Positions 15,108-22,202 of a DNA stretch of 23,523 nt are shown here, one piece after another. The first letter of the stretch is position 1, and each line of letters starts with the position of its first letter. The stretch lies in the IMG/VR virus record IMGVR_UViG_3300029267_002679, positions 1-23,523 of that record; one strand, written 5' to 3'. The position numbers and the translations under genes are program-made. The notes below the pieces were generated by a model. The model saw nothing but the letters and a program-made list of their open reading frames with translations. It had not been told where the DNA came from and ran no database searches. Origin of the DNA: a virus.

Positions 15108-15793
15108 AGATTTGCATCAAGTGTGGTGAGGAGAAACCCTTAACCGATTTTTATAAATCAAAACAAAACAAAGACGGCTATGTTGGGATGTGCAAGTCTT
15201 GCCACTCAGAAAAAACAAGAAGATACTACATGAGCCACAAGGACTCGATGAAAGTTAAGATGGCCGAATATAGGCGAAACAATCGAGAAACTATTTTGGC
15301 AAAAAAGAAGGAATATTACCAAAAAAATAAGTCCTCGCACTACGAGCGAGTAAAAATATTTGAGAAAAACAATCCAGAAAAAGTTGCCGAATATAGAAGG
15401 ATAAGCCGAAAGCGCAACAGGGAGCACAATAAAAACAATTTGAAGTGGAGGCTATCCCAGAGGATGGGGACAGCCTTGTGGAAGTCCTTGGCGATGAAGG
15501 GTGGGAGGTCATGGAAAAAACTGGTTGGCTATACGGTAGATGACCTTGCCAAACATTTAAAACGCACCATGCCTGAAGGTTTTACATGGGAAGACTTTTT
15601 AAATGGGGACCTACATATAGACCATAAAATACCAAATGCCGTTTTTAATTATGAAACACCTGAAGATATTGACTTTGCAAAATGTTGGTGCCTAAGCAAT
15701 TTACAGTTATTGCCTGCTCATGAAAATAGGGTGAAAAATGCCAAAATTGACTCACCATTTCAACCGTCATTAGCATTCGGAGGATCTTTATGA
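15104..15793 (+). CDS. HNH endonuclease, likely mobile insertion
   Basis: A 229-residue nuclease. The N-terminus holds a zinc site (Cys4, Cys7, Cys30, Cys33), followed by a long basic helical region and a C-terminal HNH domain: 'LHIDHKIP' (H171, D173, H174), 'LSNLQLLP' (N199) and 'HENRVKN' (N208). The gene is clearly AT-richer than its surroundings: positions 15301-15360 have 18 of 60 G+C, versus 33 of 60 at 14461-14520. This marks recent acquisition. It nevertheless overlaps both neighbours by ATGA, so the operon stays coupled. A freestanding homing endonuclease is the best reading. ATG 15104 is chosen for the overlap; an in-frame start at 15080 would only lengthen it. Confidence 0.88.
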   Translation: MKICIKCGEEKPLTDFYKSKQNKDGYVGMCKSCHSEKTRRYYMSHKDSMKVKMAEYRRNNRETILAKKKEYYQKNKSSHYERVKIFEKNNPEKVAEYRRISRKRNREHNKNNLKWRLSQRMGTALWKSLAMKGGRSWKKLVGYTVDDLAKHLKRTMPEGFTWEDFLNGDLHIDHKIPNAVFNYETPEDIDFAKCWCLSNLQLLPAHENRVKNAKIDSPFQPSLAFGGSL

Positions 15794-16872
15794 AGCGACT
15801 TACCATATTCATGACTAATAATGTATTCCCCGTATCAAAATCAATGAGCTACGGAGGAGAGCGCATCGTTCTATACTTGGTTGAGGAGTTAGCAAAACGG
15901 CATGATGTTTATTGTTTTATGCGAGATGGATCTGATTTTACCGGAATCCCCATCAAAGAATATATACCCGTTGAGCCTATGAATGACCAATATGATGTTC
16001 ATTTTAAAGCCGCAGTGAAATATTCTTTAACAACCGGCATCGAACCGGACGTTTATTTTTGTGGATACTTTGGGAAAGGAAATCCGGATGTTTTCGAGCT
16101 ATGGCCCTATGCCGAGCTTACATGGTGCAAATGGACGCATGCAAAATACGAGTTTCCGGTAAATCCGTTCAATATCATCTCCTATTCGAATTTACTTCAA
16201 GAGGACCTATTGGGTGACGGGGTTCCCAGCACCAAAATCTATTACGGTTTGCCTGAAAACCTGTATCAGTTCCAACCTGACAAGGAAAATTATGCCTGCT
16301 GGATCGGAAAGCTGGAAGGCGGCAAAGCCCCAAGGACTGGTATAGAGCTTGCGAAAGCCGCTGGATTGAAAATTGTTGTCATGGGACCGCCCTATAACTC
16401 TGGCACTTTCTGGAATGAAGTTGCCCCCTACATAGACGATAAGGATGTGTTCTGGGTTCGCGGTGTAGACGATGCCATGAAGTACGAAATAATGAGTAAG
16501 GCCAAGTGTTTGCTTTATACGAACAATTCAACGTGGCGCGAGCATGCGGGGATTATCATGCTTGAAGCAATGGCCATGGGGACCCCAGTCGTCGGGATGA
16601 GCATGACCCAAAAACCATGTTCCGTTGAAACGGATCAGTTTATTAAGGATGGAGTCAATGGTTTTGTGCTTCATTATTCCTCTGATAATTTGGATGAAAT
16701 CATTGACACAGGCGTTCCATTGATTAACCAGGTTCACACCATCGATCCAAAAGACTGTCGAGACCAGTTCGAAAGCCGTTTTACGGCGGAATTGATGGCC
16801 AGGCGGTATGAGTGGTTCTTTGACAAGATAAAGGACGGAAGCCGGTTCGGTTCCGTGGAGGTGCCGTTTTGA
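15790..16872 (+). CDS. GT4-like glycosyltransferase
   Basis: A 360-residue GT-B enzyme. The N-terminal 'FPVSKSMSYGGERIVLYLVE' (about 13-32) is the acceptor-side glycine region of GT4 enzymes; the C-terminal domain has 'EHAGIIMLEAMAMGTPVVG', the E-x7-E donor-binding signature. Length is normal for the family and no membrane segment is seen. GGAGG precedes the ATG, which overlaps the HNH stop. The 5' part is AT-richer than the cassette average (15961-16020 has 23 of 60 G+C), so part of it may have come in with the HNH gene or been converted with it. Sugar specificity is unknown. Confidence 0.85.
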   Translation: MKRLTIFMTNNVFPVSKSMSYGGERIVLYLVEELAKRHDVYCFMRDGSDFTGIPIKEYIPVEPMNDQYDVHFKAAVKYSLTTGIEPDVYFCGYFGKGNPDVFELWPYAELTWCKWTHAKYEFPVNPFNIISYSNLLQEDLLGDGVPSTKIYYGLPENLYQFQPDKENYACWIGKLEGGKAPRTGIELAKAAGLKIVVMGPPYNSGTFWNEVAPYIDDKDVFWVRGVDDAMKYEIMSKAKCLLYTNNSTWREHAGIIMLEAMAMGTPVVGMSMTQKPCSVETDQFIKDGVNGFVLHYSSDNLDEIIDTGVPLINQVHTIDPKDCRDQFESRFTAELMARRYEWFFDKIKDGSRFGSVEVPF

Positions 16873-17582
16873 TTTACAACCTGTATCTCAAGAACAGCAA
16901 AAACATTGGCGATGCGATGGCGTCTCCGCTGGATTACTTTAAGTTCCCATGCGAAGTCAAAAAGGTTGCCGTGGACGATTACGATCCGGATGAGCTGCGG
17001 GGAAAATTTATCATTTACGGCGGCGGCGGTCTGATCCACCTACCATCCCCGGATTACAACCACGGAGTCATGCAGTACCTTGAGGACTTATGTGAACTAT
17101 CCCCGTGGCTGGTATCCTGGGGTGTCGGGCATAACGTCCATGGCATGAACACAATTGCCTACCCTGAGTCGTTTATTAATAAGTTCCGGCTGCATGGGGT
17201 GCGAGATATGGGGACCGTTTTGCCGTGGGTGCCGTGCGCCAGTTGCATGAGTCCTTTGTTGAAAAGGCGAGGGGTTAAAAGGGATGAGTGCTTTGTTGGG
17301 CATGGCGATTCCATGGGGATGAACGGTATGCGCCACACAAGCGCTGATATTGTCTATCTAATAGACATGATCGCAAGCACAAAGGTTGTCCATACTGATT
17401 CCTATCATGGCGCTTATTGGGCCATGCTCCTGGGTCGGGAAGTCGTTTATCACAACAAAAAATCAAGCAAGTTCTTTGCCATGCCGAAACCGGCGAAAGG
17501 ACTTCTTGCCAAATGCCGAAAGGCCAATCGGGACCACCACAAGAAGGTCCTGAAACTTTTGGAGGTGTACCTTGAAGCCTGA
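16869..17582 (+). CDS. Polysaccharide pyruvyl transferase-like protein
   Basis: A 237-residue protein with the fold pattern of the CsaB/polysaccharide pyruvyl transferase family: N-terminal 'LKNSKNIGDAMAS', then 'IIYGGGGLIH' (about 48-57), 'WLVSWGVGHN' and a C-terminal 'VVHTDSYHGAYWAMLLG' (about 172-188) matching the conserved S-x-x-H-G region. Family members transfer pyruvate from PEP to a sugar, giving an acidic ketal. It is shorter than many members (often 300 or more residues), so activity is less sure. Start is TTG overlapping the previous stop (TTGA), with GGAGGTG five bases upstream. Confidence 0.7.
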   Translation: MIYNLYLKNSKNIGDAMASPLDYFKFPCEVKKVAVDDYDPDELRGKFIIYGGGGLIHLPSPDYNHGVMQYLEDLCELSPWLVSWGVGHNVHGMNTIAYPESFINKFRLHGVRDMGTVLPWVPCASCMSPLLKRRGVKRDECFVGHGDSMGMNGMRHTSADIVYLIDMIASTKVVHTDSYHGAYWAMLLGREVVYHNKKSSKFFAMPKPAKGLLAKCRKANRDHHKKVLKLLEVYLEA

Positions 17583-18777
17583 TATCACACTGATATTTCC
17601 GCAAAGCCCGTTCTTGTTGGACCAGGCCGTATTTCCACCGCTTGGGATATTGTACCTGTCTGCCTACCTGAAGCAACACGGGGTGTCGGTGCAATGCCTG
17701 GACCTGGGCATCGGTCATACACCGGACATGGCTGAAGCGGATATTATCGGGATATCCTTCACCACACCACAACGGGATGAAGCGTTCAAACTTGCGAAAC
17801 AGTTTAATATGGAAGGCCGAAAGGTCATTGCGGGGGGACCCCATGCCACCCACATGCCGCAAGAGTGCCTGCGCCGTGGGTTTACCCATGTCGCCTGTAA
17901 ATACGGTGAGAACCCGTTAATGAAGTTCATGGAGCAGTTGCTTGGGCGGAAGCTTGACTTCAATCTTCGGCCTGAGATTGATGATTACCCATTCCCGGAC
18001 AGGGACGCTCTGCCAATCCAACAGTATCATTACCTGGTGGACAATGAGCCGGCCACACCAATCATGACAAGCCGTGGCTGTCCGTATAATTGCTCGTTCT
18101 GCGGCAAGATAGACAATCAGTTCAAGATGCAGTCTGCCGAGAGAACGGTTGCGGAGATTGAGCATATCCATGAAACGTATGGCTATAAGGCGTTCATGAT
18201 ATTTGATGACGTGTTCGTGGCCAGCAAGAAACGGCTGGAAAAGATTGTCGAGCTAATTGGTGGGAAATACAAGTTCCGGTGCTTTGCCAGGAGCAACCTT
18301 TTAGATGATCGTACCTGTGAGTTGTTGAGACAGATGGGGGATGTTGAGGTGGGTATCGGGATCGAAAGCGGTTCCACGGAGATCCTTAAAAGGAATATGA
18401 AGGGTACCACAAGGGAGCAGAACACGAATGCCGTGAAACGGTTGCATGACCACGGGATTCGCGCCAAGGCGTTCTTAATTGTCGGGTTGCCGGGTGAACG
18501 GATAGATACCCTCATGGAAACGGTAGATTGGATATACGAGGCGGAACCGGATGATCTGGACATCTCAGTTTTTCAACCCATGCCTGGGTCTAAGATATTT
18601 GCTAATCCTGAAAAATGGGGGATTCAGTTTGAGTACAATGGAAAACCGGGGTGGTACAAGGGAACGCCTGGGGATTACAAACCCATGGCCAGAACGGAAC
18701 ATTTGTCCGGTATGGAAATATTACAATGGCGTGACGAGTTGGAAACGGAGTTTAAAAACCCGGAGTTGCTGCGATGA
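17572..18777 (+). CDS. B12-binding-domain radical SAM enzyme (BchE-like family)
   Basis: A 401-residue enzyme. Residues 1-120 form a cobalamin-binding Rossmann-like domain ('PPLGILYLSAYLKQHG', 'ADIIGISFTTPQ', 'KVIAGGPHATHMP'). Residues 160-380 form a radical SAM domain with Cys170-x3-Cys174-x2-Cys177 ('RGCPYNCSFCGK') for the 4Fe-4S cluster and the later 'EVGIGIESGS' and 'AFLIVGLPGE' motifs typical of this group. Members do methylations, cyclisations or other C-H chemistry, generally without oxygen. In this context it may methylate or rearrange a sugar or lipid (inference). Start is TTG with GGAGGTG four bases upstream; the gene overlaps its neighbours on both sides. Confidence 0.9.
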   Translation: MKPDITLIFPQSPFLLDQAVFPPLGILYLSAYLKQHGVSVQCLDLGIGHTPDMAEADIIGISFTTPQRDEAFKLAKQFNMEGRKVIAGGPHATHMPQECLRRGFTHVACKYGENPLMKFMEQLLGRKLDFNLRPEIDDYPFPDRDALPIQQYHYLVDNEPATPIMTSRGCPYNCSFCGKIDNQFKMQSAERTVAEIEHIHETYGYKAFMIFDDVFVASKKRLEKIVELIGGKYKFRCFARSNLLDDRTCELLRQMGDVEVGIGIESGSTEILKRNMKGTTREQNTNAVKRLHDHGIRAKAFLIVGLPGERIDTLMETVDWIYEAEPDDLDISVFQPMPGSKIFANPEKWGIQFEYNGKPGWYKGTPGDYKPMARTEHLSGMEILQWRDELETEFKNPELLR

Positions 18778-19151
18778 TGACGCTTTTTGTAGTGAACGGT
18801 TGTGCAGACCCAAAAGACGAACGGGAAACCGTCGATTCCTTCGGTGCTCTGGCCTCTGAGGTCCACCGTGTTGCGAGTTTAGACGAAATCAATAGTACGG
18901 ATAGGGGAGACTGGTACGGCGTTGTATACGACGATGAAATGATCGATGAGCGGTTGAAGGAAGGGTTAAAAGTTTTTTTGAAAGAGTCGAATGCGGATGT
19001 GCTGATTCTTTTTAAGACGGACGGCAAAACCGCTTCCCATTCGCCACGGATATTCAGGCGACATATTACGCTAAGAGACGGGTCTCTCATGCCGGAGCAG
19101 GAAGTGCGGTTCGAGAAGGTTTTAAACGGGTGGGTCCATGATAAAGCTTGA
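18774..19151 (+). CDS. Uncharacterised protein closing the carbohydrate cassette
   Basis: A 125-residue soluble protein, not recognised. The C-terminal half ('ADVLILFKTDGKT', 'SPRIFRRHITLRDGSL') vaguely recalls the end of GT-A glycosyltransferases, where an 'R-x-F-R' segment follows the metal site, so it could be a reduced or partial transferase, but no DxD is seen. It starts at ATG 18774 within the overlapping ATGATGA at the end of the radical SAM gene (18777 is an alternative) and overlaps the first tail gene by 14 bases. It thus forms the physical seam between sugar and tail genes. Confidence 0.65.
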   Translation: MMTLFVVNGCADPKDERETVDSFGALASEVHRVASLDEINSTDRGDWYGVVYDDEMIDERLKEGLKVFLKESNADVLILFKTDGKTASHSPRIFRRHITLRDGSLMPEQEVRFEKVLNGWVHDKA

Positions 19152-19653
19152 AGTGAAAGAGTCCGACAAAAAACGACTGTTCAATGCGTTGGCCAGGATT
19201 CGCCAAACCATTGAAACACAAGGGAAGGACACCATGCAGTTTAAGTGTGCCGTGGACTACTATCAGCTGGTCATGGAAAACATTCAGAAGCGAACTCACC
19301 CAAGCCCACCGTACAGCAAGCGGTATCGAAACTGGAAGTATGAGTATGGCTGGGTGGGGTATCCTTCTCCGTGGAAGCTCCGGGGTGATCTTGTGAAATC
19401 TCTGGGGGCACACCGCTTCGGTGATGGGTATCTGGGCGGCGTTCAGCCTGGAGCAATGGATTCAGGCGGGAAGAGTTGGTTCGGTAAAGGCAAGTCAGGC
19501 CCGAAGGGACCACCCAAGTCCATTGAGATGTACGGACGGGTTGAGGAACACCGCCGGCCTGTATTTGAACCCACCATGAAAGAGTACGCCAAGGACGGAT
19601 GGCAGAAGCGGGGCGAAGAAATGAAAAAACGCATAAAGGCGGACTGGCGATGA
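19138..19653 (+). CDS. Tail completion protein (HK97 gp10/minor tail Z-like)
   Basis: A 171-residue basic protein. The N-terminal helix is followed by 'WKLRGDLVKSLGAH' (about 79-92) and a C-terminal 'EEHRRPVFEPTMKEYAKDGW' (about 136-155). The 'RP-x-F-x-P' element near the end is characteristic of gp10-like proteins that complete the tail-head interface. Position just before the tail terminator and tube genes fits this. It begins inside the previous gene (14-base overlap), with TTTAAACGGG as a weak upstream sequence, so coupling to the cassette is likely. Confidence 0.6.
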   Translation: MIKLEVKESDKKRLFNALARIRQTIETQGKDTMQFKCAVDYYQLVMENIQKRTHPSPPYSKRYRNWKYEYGWVGYPSPWKLRGDLVKSLGAHRFGDGYLGGVQPGAMDSGGKSWFGKGKSGPKGPPKSIEMYGRVEEHRRPVFEPTMKEYAKDGWQKRGEEMKKRIKADWR

Positions 19654-19853
19654 GAGTTGTCAATATAGAACCCAAGGATATCCATGTGACGTTTGAGATG
19701 AGTGTAAAGGAAATCAACATGACGCTTGACGCCTTGGAAAACGCTGAGATTAAGTTTGACGGGGACGAACCGAAAGCGGTGGACTCTACGGAGTTCCTTA
19801 AAAATACGTTTTTCAAATTACTGAACGAGGTGTCCAATGACATCGGCAAATGA
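19650..19853 (+). CDS. Small tail-module protein, unknown
   Basis: A 67-residue acidic protein ('MRVVNIEPKDIHVTFEMSVK...') with predicted beta then helix. No family recognised. The ATG at 19650 overlaps the previous stop (ATGA); an in-frame start at 19599 would lie inside the previous gene and is less likely. It overlaps the next small gene by 17 bases. The location among tail completion and terminator genes suggests an assembly accessory role at most. Confidence 0.65.
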   Translation: MRVVNIEPKDIHVTFEMSVKEINMTLDALENAEIKFDGDEPKAVDSTEFLKNTFFKLLNEVSNDIGK

Positions 19854-20010
19854 AAAAGCGTCACACCTGGCGCACATGCTGTATCGAGAGATGTCACGAC
19901 TGGAACGGGAAACGGGTGTTCCGATTCGGGACGTAATCCTTAGCAGGATAGACGGACGGATGACCAGCGTTCAAATAAACCTGGATTCGAGGATGAAATA
20001 TGTCTCTTGA
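19837..20010 (+). CDS. Very small overlapping protein, unknown
   Basis: A 57-residue frame beginning 'MTSANEKASHLAHMLYREMS', largely helical and charged, with GAGGTG four bases before the ATG. It overlaps the previous gene by 17 bases and the next by 11, the same dense overlap style as its neighbours, and otherwise fills a 146-base gap between 19853 and 20000. No family is recognised. Confidence 0.6.
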   Translation: MTSANEKASHLAHMLYREMSRLERETGVPIRDVILSRIDGRMTSVQINLDSRMKYVS

Positions 20011-20473
20011 TGCCACAGCCAAGGAAAGCAACATTCGGGACTCCATTAAAAAATACTTTGTGGACACACTCTATAAAACCGAGGGTGTCCAGCTGTCTTT
20101 TGACAAGTATCTGAGTACACCCAACGTCCAAGGCCATTCCGTTGACCGATGGGTGAGTATCAACTTTGGTGATATGAGATTGAGCGATCTATCGACCCAC
20201 GTTCTGAATGTCTACTGCTGTACCCGGTCCGATGGAGAAGGTTTTAAGCTGGCGCAGCTGAGAGATAAGGCGTTTAGCTACCTTACGGACAATACGCAGA
20301 CGGACGGCATGGCCAGGTTCCCGCTATACCGCAGTCGCGCTTCCGGTGTATGGACGCAACAGCCTGGGGGCTTCCTGGTGCAGGACGTCATGGAGTCCAG
20401 GCAGTTCGAAACAGAGGACGGCACCAAGTTCAAAATTTTAACCGTTACTTTAAGATTCTCTTCCAAGGTATAG
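20000..20473 (+). CDS. Probable tail terminator protein
   Basis: A 157-residue alpha/beta protein. The N-terminal helix ('SNIRDSIKKYFVDTL') is followed by 'VDRWVSINFGDM', 'THVLNVYCCTRSDGEGF' and a final strand 'KFKILTVTLRFSSKV'. This order is typical of gpU-like tail terminators, small proteins that cap the tail tube. The position shortly before the tube gene supports it. The GAGGATG region just upstream provides a ribosome-binding site, and the start lies inside the previous small gene. Confidence 0.55.
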   Translation: MSLDATAKESNIRDSIKKYFVDTLYKTEGVQLSFDKYLSTPNVQGHSVDRWVSINFGDMRLSDLSTHVLNVYCCTRSDGEGFKLAQLRDKAFSYLTDNTQTDGMARFPLYRSRASGVWTQQPGGFLVQDVMESRQFETEDGTKFKILTVTLRFSSKV

Positions 20474-20475
20474 AT

Positions 20476-20712
20476 ATGAGTGAAAAAAACTTTATTGTTT
20501 GCGAAGAGTGTGGTAAGAGGCTGATAGAGAGACTTCCAAACGGTCTTTATCGTTTTGTCTTCGGCAGGAACCCTGGCGATCCGGGGAACCCACCCGTAGA
20601 CATTACAATCCACGGGAACCTGAAAATAAAGTGCCTTCGGCGCACCTGTGGCCACGTCAACATTTTAAACTACTTCCCGTTCGTGGAAGAACAGAAACGC
20701 TCAATCGGCTAA
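20476..20712 (+). CDS. Second Com-like zinc-ribbon protein
   Basis: A 78-residue protein with 'VCEECGKRL' (CxxC at 9 and 12), a long basic and hydrophobic middle, and 'LKIKCLRRTCGHVNILNYF' (cysteines 53 and 58, so CxxxxC). The 'IKC..CG..N' ending matches the Com-like protein at 3286, though the middle is longer. The ATG is two bases after the terminator-protein stop. An in-frame start at 20350 would overlap that gene by 124 bases and is rejected. It may be a nucleic-acid-binding regulator among tail genes or a structural zinc protein. Confidence 0.7.
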   Translation: MSEKNFIVCEECGKRLIERLPNGLYRFVFGRNPGDPGNPPVDITIHGNLKIKCLRRTCGHVNILNYFPFVEEQKRSIG

Positions 20713-20816
20713 TCCCGAAGCTTTTCAATCGGTCCTACCGAACACAATCAGTTCTTACTGAAATCCGGCTATTTGAAGATTTTTGACGCCGTTTACCGGC
20801 TGAAAGGAGAACGATT

Positions 20817-21401
20817 ATGGCTCGACAAGGACCCGTAACCAAAGACACTTCCACCGTTGCAATCGGTTTGATGCAGATTCGTGTTGGTACATCCAGTACC
20901 TACATTGCACAACCGGGTGCGGCACTCACCTCCAGTGACTCTATCGGGGCACTGGCAAACACCAAATTCGTGGGGAACACCGACTGGTACAAGCTGGAAT
21001 CCGGCTTTCCCCTGATCGAGGACTACACGGTTCCGATCCGTGAAGGCGCGGCCCTTGAATGTGCGTTCAGGGAGATCACCCCGTACAATATGGCGCTGGC
21101 CAACGGGATTGATCCCGCGAGCGATTACGACGAAGCCCATTCCGGAGAGATTGTGCTGGGTGGTCGTACCGCGCCGGATTACCTGCGGGTTGAAGGTGTT
21201 TACACCTACCCCAACGGCAGCAACACCATGACGTTCATTTTTCCGAGAGCGCAGGTGTCCGCAAATGTGGAAACGGACTTCACCACTGAGGATTCTGCGG
21301 CTGTGACCGTAACCTTTGAGTCCAAGAACGCTTCCAGCGACGTCTCCGGCGGAAACGCCATTTGGGACGATAAACCGCTGGGTCGTATTGCCTGGGCGTA
21401 A
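20817..21401 (+). CDS. Major tail tube protein
   Basis: Forms the hexameric rings of the tail tube. The 194-residue protein is beta-rich with 'GNTDWYKLESGFPLIEDYTV' (about 53-72), 'ALECAFREIT', and a strand-rich end ('TMTFIFPRAQVS', 'AAVTVTFES'), consistent with tail tube proteins. It precedes the frameshifted chaperones and tape measure gene, the standard order. GGAGA precedes the ATG. The 104 bases before it (20713-20816) hold only two short inverted repeats and no convincing promoter. A hairpin follows the gene. Confidence 0.82.
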   Translation: MARQGPVTKDTSTVAIGLMQIRVGTSSTYIAQPGAALTSSDSIGALANTKFVGNTDWYKLESGFPLIEDYTVPIREGAALECAFREITPYNMALANGIDPASDYDEAHSGEIVLGGRTAPDYLRVEGVYTYPNGSNTMTFIFPRAQVSANVETDFTTEDSAAVTVTFESKNASSDVSGGNAIWDDKPLGRIAWA

Positions 21402-21414
21402 ACCCTAGATAAAT

Positions 21415-21439
21415 CGTGCTGGGGACTGGCCCCGGCACG
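21415..21439 (+). terminator. Strong hairpin after the tail tube gene, no T-run
   Basis: CGTGCTGGGG (21415-21424) pairs with CCCCGGCACG (21430-21439) over a five-base loop, ten pairs including one G-T. It is followed by AAAATAAGG rather than Ts, so it is not a standard intrinsic terminator. It sits just after the tail tube stop and may reduce downstream transcription or protect the abundant upstream mRNA from 3' decay. Confidence 0.45.
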
Positions 21440-21457
21440 AAAATAAGGAGAAAGACT

Positions 21458-21919
21458 ATGCCGGAAGAACAAGCAAGGTTGAATCCACAAATTACGGATG
21501 TCGAGATCGGTATCCGTAATTTACGGAAAATCACGATTTACCCGCTTTCCATGGCGGACCAGTTGACGTTGACCGAGATGGTGACGAAATCGGCACAGGC
21601 CCAGATAGAGGCAGGCGGTGGTGATGTGGCCGTTGTCTCTTTCATTGTCAAGATGCTTCAGGAGAACCTGAGTAAAATCCTGACCATGGTTACGGAAGAA
21701 GACGAATCCGTACTGAACGATCTGAGTAACACGCAGGCCGTTGAAATTGCGGACGTCATTTTTGATGTGAACTATGGGTCGGTTGCAAAAAACTTCAAAA
21801 GCCTCTCCGAGAAAGTGAAGGAACTGTTTCAATCGGAGAGGCCGTCACAACCGTCTGCGAACGATACGCCTACCGCCTTGACGACTTCTACCGAAAGTCC
21901 TACCGAGACGGCGGCGTAA
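21458..21919 (+). CDS. Tail assembly chaperone (gpG-like)
   Basis: Helical 153-residue protein that should coat the tape measure protein before tube assembly. It has an acidic, hydrophobic core ('LTMVTEEDESVLNDLS', 'QAVEIADVIFDVNYG') and a low-complexity Ser/Thr/Pro tail. AAGGAG precedes the ATG; a longer frame from 21416 would start in the upstream hairpin and is rejected. A slippery A_AAA_AAC at 21787-21793 would shift ribosomes into the next frame and make the longer G-T product, as in lambda. Position before the tape measure gene is diagnostic. Confidence 0.82.
   Translation: MPEEQARLNPQITDVEIGIRNLRKITIYPLSMADQLTLTEMVTKSAQAQIEAGGGDVAVVSFIVKMLQENLSKILTMVTEEDESVLNDLSNTQAVEIADVIFDVNYGSVAKNFKSLSEKVKELFQSERPSQPSANDTPTALTTSTESPTETAA
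21787..21793 (+). promoter_or_regulatory. Slippery heptamer A_AAA_AAC for -1 frameshifting
   Basis: The chaperone codons GCA AAA AAC place the heptamer AAAAAAC exactly in X_XXY_YYZ register. A -1 slip moves into the frame that stays open from 21766 to 22200. It lies 41 codons before the gpG-like stop. No obvious stimulatory pseudoknot was worked out. Confidence 0.6.
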
Positions 21920-22200
21920 CATTCGGACAGATGCTCACGTTGTTTGAGCATACGGAAAAGCGGATGGTTGACAGGCTCAAAATGGAAGGAGCATTCCATG
22001 GGGTTAAGTTTGATGACGAACCTACAAAAACCGCAAAGCCGAAACAAGTCTCTGGTGGAACGCCTGGGGACCCGGATTCATACAACCATTTATCCATGGA
22101 AGAAAGACAACGACTGACGGAAGAAATGATGGGACGCCATAAGGCATGGGTTGAGGTGGATAGCCCATTGGGTGGCAAGGAAGCAATAGATAAGAGGTAA
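21793..22200 (+). CDS. Tail assembly chaperone frameshift extension (gpT-like)
   Basis: The -1 frame downstream of the slippery site encodes about 135 residues, giving a 247-residue G-T fusion if the shift occurs at 21787-21793. Before the first ATG of this frame (21931) the sequence already reads like protein ('VCERYAYRLDDFYRKSYRDG', then 'VTFGQMLTLFEHTEKRM'), which argues for frameshift entry rather than independent initiation; no good ribosome-binding site precedes 21931. The C-terminal part is charged and helical ('HLSMEERQRLTEEMMGRH'). In lambda the T domain binds tail tube subunits while G binds the tape measure protein. It ends two bases before the tape measure start. Confidence 0.72.
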   Translation, partial: LQKPLRESEGTVSIGEAVTTVCERYAYRLDDFYRKSYRDGGVTFGQMLTLFEHTEKRMVDRLKMEGAFHGVKFDDEPTKTAKPKQVSGGTPGDPDSYNHLSMEERQRLTEEMMGRHKAWVEVDSPLGGKEAIDKR

Positions 22201-22202
22201 TC

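Noticed and set aside
17275-17889. Long - strand open frame (204 codons)
   Set aside because: Shadow of the pyruvyl-transferase-like and radical SAM genes; no ribosome-binding site or family pattern.
20713-20816. Possible promoter or terminator in the gap before the tail tube gene
   Set aside because: Only short stems (TCGGT/ACCGA and GCCG/CGGC), no T-run and no paired -35/-10 elements.
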